A DNA stretch of 5,078 nucleotides from Hydrogenothermaceae bacterium (GTDB lineage Bacteria; Aquificota; Aquificia; Aquificales; Hydrogenothermaceae): NCBI GenBank assembly GCA_027052485.1, contig JALUFA010000049.1:1-5078 (forward strand), read 5' to 3'. The notes below the pieces were generated by a model. It did not search any database. It was given only the letters and a program-made list of their open reading frames with translations, and had not been told where the DNA came from. The translations under genes were made by a program, and so were the position numbers. Below are positions 1 to 5,078 of this stretch, piece by piece; the first letter of the stretch is position 1; the number at the start of each line of letters is the position of its first letter.

Positions 1-1
1 G

Positions 2-3000
2 TTTCAGATGAAAAAACTTATAAATGCAATATTTGCCCTCTTTGAGGGGATGGACTTACCAGACGACTGGGAGATAGCATTTAAAATCGCAAAGGAGCTT
101 GATTTAAAAATCCCAGAAAGGGTAACTACAGAAGAGCTTGACTTTCTAGTTCTAAAAGCCATAGAGCAGCTAATCCCAACCCATTACATATACGACACAC
201 TAGCATCTAGACAGCTCCAGAAGATAATAAACAGAAAGATAGATAAAAGGTTTAAATCATTTAAGGAAGCCATTGAGTTTGGAGTAAAGGAAAACCTGTA
301 TAAAAAGGAGCTTTTAGACTTTGATTTGGAGAAACTGGAGAATGCAATAGACTATGATAGAGACAACCTGCTAGATTATTTTGGAATGACAACATTAAAA
401 GATAGATACTTTACCAAAGATAGAGACGGGGAAATTATAGAAAAGCCCCAGTGGTTCTTTATGAGAGTTGCAATGGGGATAGGAAACGATGAAGAAGAGA
501 TTATAAAGATTTACAATAAAATCTCGAAGCTTGAGTATCTACACTCAACACCTACCCTTTATAACTCTGGAACAGTAACGCACCAGTATTCCAGTTGTTA
601 TGTAAACGTTATAGATGACTCTCTTGAGTCTATTATGGATAAAGCTAAAGAAACAGCATTTTTAGCCAAGTACGCAGGTGGGGTAGGTACAGACGTTACG
701 CGAATAAGAGCAACAGGTTCTCCAATCAAATCATTAAACGCTAAATCTTCAGGAATAATTCCGTTTATTAAGATTTTTGACACTATTGTAAACGCTATCC
801 AGCAGGGAGGAAGAAGGAGAAGTTCTCAGGTAATGTATCTGCAGCCTTGGCACCTAGACATAGATGCTTTCCTTGACCTTAGAGAAACAACAGGAAACCC
901 TTACTTTAGGACACCTTCCTTAAACACAGCCCTATGGATGCCGGATGAATTAATGAGAAGAATAAAAGAAGGTGAACCTATCTACCTTTTTGACCCTGCA
1001 GAGTGTCCTGAGCTTGTAACAAGCTGGGGAAAAGATTTTACAGAAAATTACTATAAATGCATTGAGAAAGCAGAAACAGGACAGCTAAGACTGTGGAAAA
1101 AGATAGACTCTCAGGAATGGTTTAAAAGATATCTGTTTAAACTGGCTAAAACAGGTCATCCGTGGCTTACTTTCAAAGACAGGCATAACGAACATAATCC
1201 TTGCCCTGAGTACAGCGTTATAAACTCATCTAACTTATGTGTTACAGGTGATACAAGACTTGCTACACAGTGGGGACTTGTAAAAGCTAAGGAACTTTAT
1301 GAAAAAGGAGAACCAATAATTGCTACATTTGACAAACGAACAGATGGAAATTGGAAAGAGTATGGCATATCTACTGCCCAATGTTTAAAGATGTTTAAAA
1401 CAAAAGAAAATGCAGATGTTTATGAGGTAATCACAAAAGAAGGATACAAAATAAAAGCTACAGACTGGCATGAATTTTATAGAGCTGTTCCGTCTAAAGT
1501 GGTAAATGGGTATGCCATAGATTACAAAATAGAAAAAGTTAAACTGTCGGACTTAAAACCTGGAGATAAACTTTTAATCCAATCTGGGGAAGGTCAGTTT
1601 GGAGCAGAAGGATATTACGAGCTTGGATTAATAACAGGGTTAATCGCTGGAGATGGAACATTTATGGAGAAAGGAAAATACACAAGCGCATGTATAGACC
1701 TTTACAATCATGACATAGAGCTTTCAGAAAAAGTTTTATTGGCCATTGATTACATTCTAGAAAGAGACTATGCATCTCCTAACAATAGAACTTATACAAA
1801 TACACTTCCACGAGTTTTTAATCATACTGAAAATAGTAAGAAGGTTAGATTTGCAAATCAGAGATTAGCTAAGGTTTTAGAAAGATATGGATTTACAAAA
1901 GGCAATAAACTACGTGTACCTGAGTTTGTATTTAGGGGAACAAAAGAAACAGTAGTTGGATACTTACAGGGATTATTTACTGCAGATGCTACTATAAATG
2001 AGATAAGAAATGAGAAAATTTCTACATTTTCAATTCAGCTTGCCAGCAAAAGCAGAAAGCTATTAGAAGAAATACAGATGCTACTTGCCAACTTTGGCAT
2101 TAAGTCAAGCATCTCTAAAATGAGAGATTATGAAAAAGGACATTTTAAATACATAACAAAAGATGGCAAAGAAGGAACCTATGATTCAAAACCTCTGTAC
2201 CGACTTTTAATTAATGGTAATAACGCCGTAAGATTTGTAGAAGAAGTGGGATTTTTAGGAAAAAAACAGGAAAAAGCCTTAAGTATCCTAAAAGAAAGAG
2301 AAGAGAAAGGTTATCCTAAATATAGCCGAAAATCTGAACACTTCTTTGCAACAATAGAGGAAATAAACTACACAGGTAAAGAAGACGTTTACGACCAACC
2401 CAGCTATACAACCACTCCCTTATATTTAACGGAATTATCACTGGAAACTGTACCGAGATATCAATTCCGAACTCTCCAGAGAGTACGGCAGTTTGTACTC
2501 TTGCGTCTGTTAACCTTTCAAAACATATAAATGACGACAAAACCGATATAGACTGGGATAAACTAAAAGACACAATAGAAACGATGGTTGTTGCATTGGA
2601 TAACATCCTTGATAAGAACTTCTATCCATCTGAAGAGTCCCGTAAAAACACCATGGACTTAAGACCTCTTGGTATAGGTCTTATGGGATTTGCAGAAACC
2701 CTTGTAGAGCTCGGTATACCTTATGACAGTGATGCTGCAGCTGAGTTTGCAGAAAAAGTTGCCAAGTTTATGAGAGAAACCGCTTATAGAAAATCTGAGG
2801 AACTTGCAAAAGAAAGAGGAGCGTTTCCTCACTATGAAGAGATGAAACAAAAAGGGAAACCTTATCCATACCCACCAAGAAGAAACGCCGTTCTACTTGC
2901 AATTGCGCCTACAGCGTCTATATCTATAATTGCGGGCACTACCTCCTCTATAGATAGCTACTTCTCAAATGTTTACTCAAGGGATACCCTTTCAGGTAAG

Positions 3001-3558
3001 TTTATAGTGGTAAACAAACAACTTATGAAAAAGCTAGAAGAACTTGACATGTGGAACGAAGAGATGGCGGAGAAGATTAAAGCCAACGGAGGTTCTATCC
3101 AGTACATAGATGAGCTTGACGGTAAGATAAACAAAGCCCTCTTTAAAGGAGCTTACGAAATCCATCCAAAAAGGCAGATAGACATAGCGGCAGCCTTCCA
3201 AAAGTACATAGACCAAGCAGTTTCTAAATCTCTCTACATAGAAGAAGACCTAAGGGACGATATGTTTGACATTTACATGTACGCTTGGGAAAAAGGTTTA
3301 AAATCTACCTACTACTGCTTCATTGACAAAACAATAAAAGGGGAAAAGTACACCCAAAAGGTTAACAAACGCGGAACAAGAAGAGGGTTTGGTCTTGCTA
3401 AAGCAAGAATGAAAAAAGAAGACGAAAACCTAGAAGAGATAGAAAGAATGGCTAGAGAAAAATACGGAGATGAAGTAGTAGATAAAGTTAAATCTGGAAA
3501 TGTAGACGCCTGCCCCACAGACCCATTGTTAAACAAAATCTGTCCTAGCTGTGAGTAG
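2..3558 (+). CDS. nrdA: Class I ribonucleoside-diphosphate reductase, large subunit; 5' partial, intein-interrupted, apparent frameshift
   Basis: Catalytic subunit that reduces ribonucleoside diphosphates to deoxyribonucleotides, using a radical delivered by a separate NrdB subunit. The frame is open to the left edge. The ATG at 8 lies inside an ATP-cone: the segment from KKLINAIF through VTTEELDFLVLKAIEQL is its C-terminal part and the usual N-terminal KRDG part is missing, so the true start is upstream. Numbering from that ATG, the first redox cysteine is Cys197 (YSSCYV; E. coli Cys225). A glycine-rich stretch KYAGGVGTDVTRIR lies at 221-234, and NSSNL precedes the catalytic cysteine. After the intein come CTEI (2449-2460; Cys439 and Glu441 equivalents), the partner cysteine in TAVCTL (codon 2494; Cys462), PTASIS, a Tyr-Tyr pair (3310-3315) matching the class I radical-transfer tyrosines, and a tail ending CPSCE that regenerates the active-site disulfide. 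Tyr-Tyr argues for class I over B12-dependent class II. The frame changes once, near 2395, inside the intein. Spliced exteins total about 780 residues or more, normal for NrdA. No nrdB is visible. Confidence 0.96.
1604..2290 (+). other. LAGLIDADG (DOD) homing endonuclease domain inside the intein
   Basis: Domain of the intein expected to cut intein-less nrdA alleles so the element can copy itself. Two LAGLIDADG motifs are visible: LGLITGLIAGDGTF at ORF residues 539-552 (intein 129-142) and YLQGLFTADAT at residues 652-662 (intein 242-252). Both metal-binding acidic residues remain (Asp at intein 139 and 250). The second motif has Ala where Gly usually follows the Asp. The domain ends with a typical RFVEEVGFLGKKQEK segment. 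The stretch is free of stops and lies entirely upstream of the apparent frameshift, so the endonuclease half could be intact even if splicing is broken. The borders are approximate. Confidence 0.88.
2393..2398 (+). other. Apparent single-base deletion (frameshift) in intein block F
   Basis: The frame from the N-extein reads EDVYD up to 2395, then gives unfamiliar sequence (QPSYTTTPLYL) ending at a TAA at 2528-2530. The frame starting at 2395 reads PTQLYNHSLIFNGIITGN followed by the NrdA motif CTEISIPNSPES and stays open to the NrdA stop at 3558. Joining VYD to PTQ restores a textbook block F, so one base, most simply a C in the short C run at 2395-2396, is missing. The downstream frame has a stop at 2377-2379, so any switch must occur after it. 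I see no slippery heptamer here. Either a sequencing or assembly error or a genuine mutation would explain it. Confidence 0.9.
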
Positions 3559-3559
3559 T

Positions 3560-3748
3560 ATGGATTTAGAGAAAAGGAAAGAAGAACTAAAAAAAGAGAT
3601 AGAAAATCTTTCGGAGGAGGTTCTCTCCTCTGCTTATAAAAAAGGTTTTAATCCGAACGATATTCTGTGTATAATGTGCGCTTACAAATCCTGCATGCAG
3701 GAAAGTAAAGGAAGAAGTCTGATAGCAAAGGCTATAAAGAAAAAGTAG
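3560..3748 (+). CDS. Small protein of unknown function with C-x2-C-x4-C cluster, coupled to nrdA
   Basis: A 62-residue protein I do not recognise. Residues 1-28 are highly charged and should be helical, possibly coiled-coil (MDLEKRKEELKKEIENLSEE). The middle segment NPNDILCIMCAYKSC carries Cys37, Cys40 and Cys45, and the tail is lysine-rich (AKAIKKK). No signal peptide or membrane segment is seen, so it is probably cytoplasmic. The ATG at 3560 is one base after the nrdA TAG (3556-3558), the arrangement of translational coupling; no strong Shine-Dalgarno is visible. A GTG at 3551 in the same frame would add three residues and overlap nrdA by 8 bases, but ATG is preferred. The cysteines could bind a metal or act in thiol exchange, perhaps linked to the reductase, but that is inference from position and composition only. 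A random ORF is less likely given the coupled start and normal residue composition. Confidence 0.7.
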   Translation: MDLEKRKEELKKEIENLSEEVLSSAYKKGFNPNDILCIMCAYKSCMQESKGRSLIAKAIKKK

Positions 3749-3751
3749 TAT

Positions 3752-3913
3752 CTACTCAAACTTTCCTTCTATCAATTTCAAAACTCCAGAAATAATATCT
3801 ATAGGCTCAGGGGGACAACCTTTTATCCACACATCAACAGGAAGTTTATCCTGAACACCGTCCATTGTGGCATAGCTTCCTTTAAAAGCTCCCCCATCTA
3901 AAACACAATTTTC
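3752..3913 (-). pseudogene. C-terminal remnant of a NuoB/group 4 [NiFe]-hydrogenase-type iron-sulfur small subunit
   Basis: The minus strand, read from about 3913 down to the TAG at 3752-3754, encodes roughly 53 residues resembling the end of the 20-kDa iron-sulfur subunit family (NuoB of complex I and the small subunits of membrane-bound group 4 hydrogenases such as Ech, Coo and Hyf). Recognisable parts are NCVLDGGAFKGSYATMDGV, then LPVDVWIKGCPPEP, then a C-terminal helix IISGVLKLIEGKFE. The Cys of NCV and the Cys of GCPPEP correspond to the last two [4Fe-4S] ligands of the family. The upstream two-thirds, including the first Cys pair, is absent. A stop (minus-strand TAA, 3923-3925) lies just above in frame, and the only in-frame ATG (3863-3865) falls inside the conserved region, so this is a remnant rather than a working gene. 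Group 4 hydrogenase is favoured over true NuoB by the GGAFKGSYATMDGV wording, with moderate certainty. Its end faces the end of the small gene 3 bases away. Confidence 0.8.
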
Positions 3914-3963
3914 AATTTTAATTTAAATTATTTTTAAGTTAAAATTAACAAAAATTAAACACA
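3914..3963 (+). promoter_or_regulatory. AT-rich probable promoter/operator region of the TonB-dependent receptor gene
   Basis: About 50 bases of almost pure A/T separate the hydrogenase remnant from the receptor gene. It contains a perfect 12-base palindrome, taatttaaatta (3919-3930), an 8-base inverted repeat (aattttaa at 3914-3921 and ttaaaatt at 3939-3946), and two copies of aaaattaa spaced exactly 10 bases (3941-3948 and 3951-3958). A weak -10-like taaaat lies at 3940-3945. No good -35 box and no clear Fur-box match were found. A promoter is expected from position; the repeats could be an operator or simply reflect base composition. Confidence 0.4.
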
Positions 3964-3970
3964 AAGAGGG
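3964..3970 (+). promoter_or_regulatory. Ribosome binding site of the receptor gene
   Basis: The sequence aagaggg lies 7 bases before the ATG at 3978, a good Shine-Dalgarno at normal spacing. It decides the start: another ATG at 3971 directly abuts the site and is out of frame with the receptor. Confidence 0.7.
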
Positions 3971-3977
3971 ATGCAAA

Positions 3978-5078
3978 ATGAACAAAAAACTTGTTTCGTC
4001 TTTATTTGTTTTGAGCTCTATCTCTTTTGCCCAAGAAACTTTTAAAATTGAAGAAATAACAACAGCAACAAGGACAAAGCAAAAGCTAATCGATGTACCT
4101 GTAAGAATTGATAAGGTAAATAAAGACGAAATAGGATTAGATAATCCTTTTCATCCTAAAGAAACTCTAAACTCTACTCCTGGTGTATTAATAACTCAGG
4201 TTGCAGCAGCTTTAGGTCATGCAACAGCAATAAGGCTTCCCATAAATTACAGTCCTTATTATCTTTATTTACAGGATGGAATCCCTGTTCAATCTACAGG
4301 ATTTTTCAATCATAATGCTTTATGGTGGACTACATATGCAACATCTTTTAAGTCTGTTGAGATATTAAAGGGAATTGGAACAGCAATTTATGGGTCAGAC
4401 GCTATAGGTGCCGTTGTTAACATAAAAAGTGAAAATCCCTCCTGGAAGTTAAAAAGAGACTTTTATATAGAGGGTGGAAGTTATGGATTTTTAAGAACAA
4501 AGTTAGGAATTTCCAACTCTTTAAATGATAATACAGCGTACCTTTTAAAAGGTTCTTATATGCAAAGTGATGGATGGAGAGATAAAACAGATTACAAGAG
4601 AGGAGAAATTTTAACTAAACTGGAAACATTTTTAGATGAATCTTCTGTCCTAAAAACGAGTTTTATATTTAACAAATTGGACGCACATATGGCAGGATAT
4701 CTCGATAAAACTACGTTTGAGACAGATCCTGAAGATTCGGGACTTCCTCCAGACTTAGATAATCCATATAGAAAGGTAACAATGGCAAGACTTTCTTTTA
4801 ACTATGAAAAACAGCTGGGAAAAAATTTATTAAATATAATTCCTTATGTAAGGTTTAATCAAAACAAGTATGTTGCAACATGGATACCAAAAGCATATCC
4901 AGAAAGAGATTCAAAAACCTATACTGCAGGGATATTAAATAAATATCAGTTTAAAAACTTTTTAGGAAAAACTTTTATAGGACTTGATTTTGAATATACA
5001 AAAGCAGATAGCCATTACTTCCAAACAAGACCTACAACTACTATTTATGGAAAAGTATATCCACAGGGAGATATTTAT
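3978..5078 (+). CDS. TonB-dependent outer-membrane receptor; 3' partial
   Basis: Outer-membrane gated channel that takes up a scarce ligand (siderophore, cobalamin, metal or similar) using energy passed from TonB-ExbB-ExbD; the ligand cannot be told from this part. The frame is open for 367 codons to the window edge, against roughly 600-750 for a whole receptor. Residues 1-18 form a signal peptide (MNKKLVSSLFVLSSISFA, predicted cleavage after Ala18). A TonB-box-like segment, KIEEITTATRT, follows at about 23-33. The plug spans about 38-150, with ETLNSTPGVLI, YLQDGIPV and the hallmark AIYGSDAIGAVVNI at residues 136-149. From about 160 the sequence alternates in the manner of barrel strands (YIEGGSYGFLRTKLGIS). 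The plug reads TAIRLPINYSPYYLYLQDG where many family members have an IRG-type motif, a modest departure. The start is fixed by a good ribosome binding site. Its upstream region is too short for a cobalamin riboswitch. It is not obviously linked in function to nrdA. Confidence 0.93.
   Translation, partial: MNKKLVSSLFVLSSISFAQETFKIEEITTATRTKQKLIDVPVRIDKVNKDEIGLDNPFHPKETLNSTPGVLITQVAAALGHATAIRLPINYSPYYLYLQDGIPVQSTGFFNHNALWWTTYATSFKSVEILKGIGTAIYGSDAIGAVVNIKSENPSWKLKRDFYIEGGSYGFLRTKLGISNSLNDNTAYLLKGSYMQSDGWRDKTDYKRGEILTKLETFLDESSVLKTSFIFNKLDAHMAGYLDKTTFETDPEDSGLPPDLDNPYRKVTMARLSFNYEKQLGKNLLNIIPYVRFNQNKYVATWIPKAYPERDSKTYTAGILNKYQFKNFLGKTFIGLDFEYTKADSHYFQTRPTTTIYGKVYPQGDIY

Larger units (their letters stand above)
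1238..2448 (+). mobile_element. Intein with LAGLIDADG homing endonuclease, inserted in nrdA at the catalytic cysteine
   Basis: Protein-splicing element that should excise itself and join the NrdA exteins NSSNL and CTEI. Block A begins with nucleophile Cys1 (CVTGDTRLAT). Block B reads VITKEGYKIKATDWHEFY, with the T-x-x-H motif at intein residues 75-78. The endonuclease domain follows. Block F/G begins VYD and continues, in the shifted frame, PTQLYNHSLIF then NGIITGN, so the last residue is the required Asn and the +1 extein residue is Cys. The penultimate residue is Gly rather than the usual His. Only 1211 bases are present; restoring one base at about 2395 gives 404 codons (386 before the break, 18 after). 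As written, the product would lack the terminal Asn and could not complete splicing. The insertion point follows from the conserved NrdA motif SSNLCxE on either side and is therefore firm. Horizontal acquisition is typical of such elements; this one cannot be dated from the window. Confidence 0.95.

Noticed and set aside
8..10. ATG at 8 as the true start of nrdA
   Set aside because: It lies inside the ATP-cone with the N-terminal part of that domain missing, the frame is open to the edge, and the preceding bases (Phe-Gln codons) fit the domain.
598..783. Minus-strand open frames within nrdA, such as this one and others at 2316-2606, 2659-2850, 3034-3216 and 3312-3536
   Set aside because: They lie opposite well-conserved NrdA or intein coding sequence and show no recognisable domains, so they are shadows.
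2380..2530. Programmed -1 frameshifting that would join the two nrdA frames
   Set aside because: No slippery X-XXY-YYZ heptamer or obvious following stem-loop was found between the downstream-frame stop (2377-2379) and the upstream-frame stop (2528-2530), and an exact block F is restored by one missing base at 2395.
2380..2584. A split intein, with the C-terminal piece translated separately
   Set aside because: The C-terminal intein piece has no ATG, GTG or TTG in its frame between the stop at 2377-2379 and the intein end at 2448, and no ribosome binding site. The ATG at 2584 lies well inside the C-extein, past the catalytic cysteine.
2584..3558. A separate gene starting at 2584
   Set aside because: The frame is open and clearly NrdA-like from 2449 through 2584, so this ATG is an internal methionine of the C-extein.
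3612..3632. Hairpin (cggaggag / ctcctctg, 5-base loop) as a terminator
   Set aside because: It lies within the small coding gene and is not followed by a T run, so it is probably a chance result of the codons there.
3749..3977. A cobalamin or other riboswitch upstream of the receptor
   Set aside because: Most of this stretch is the minus-strand hydrogenase remnant, and the remaining roughly 60 bases are A/T with no recognisable conserved boxes.

Overview
The window reads as a moderately AT-rich bacterial chromosome segment. The gene types suggest a Gram-negative, possibly thermophilic lineage: an intein-bearing class I ribonucleotide reductase with many Lys/Glu/Ile residues, a NuoB/group 4 [NiFe]-hydrogenase-type fragment, and an outer-membrane TonB-dependent receptor. 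An Aquificae (Hydrogenothermaceae-like) source fits, but this is inference and no species can be named from the sequence.

Layout. Positions 1-3558 (+) hold most of nrdA, the large (catalytic) subunit of class I ribonucleoside-diphosphate reductase. Its true start lies upstream of the window. It is interrupted at 1238-2448 by a full-size intein with a LAGLIDADG homing endonuclease domain. The intein sits exactly before the codon for the catalytic thiyl-radical cysteine (E. coli Cys439 equivalent). About 54 bases before the intein ends, one base appears to be missing (near 2395). Splicing block F, the catalytic cysteine and the whole C-extein are therefore in another frame from the N-extein and most of the intein. 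Restoring one base gives a 404-residue intein and a normal NrdA. A 62-codon gene of unknown function (3560-3748, +) starts one base after the nrdA stop and has a C-x2-C-x4-C cluster.

Converging on it from the minus strand, with only 3 bases between, is a C-terminal remnant (3752-3913) of an iron-sulfur small subunit of the NuoB/group 4 hydrogenase family. It ends abruptly at an AT-rich segment (about 3914-3960) that probably holds the promoter of the last gene. That gene (3978 to beyond 5078, +) encodes a TonB-dependent outer-membrane receptor with a signal peptide, a TonB-box-like segment, a plug and the beginning of the barrel.

Functionally, nrdA (with a radical-generating NrdB encoded elsewhere) makes deoxyribonucleotides, and the small gene is probably co-transcribed with it. 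The receptor is an unrelated uptake gene placed next to a degraded hydrogenase gene, which suggests a rearrangement breakpoint. I see no clear novel multi-gene system. The points most worth checking are the frameshifted intein at the catalytic cysteine, the conserved-looking Cys-cluster small protein, and the hydrogenase remnant. No tRNA, rRNA, CRISPR array, IS element or convincing terminator was seen.
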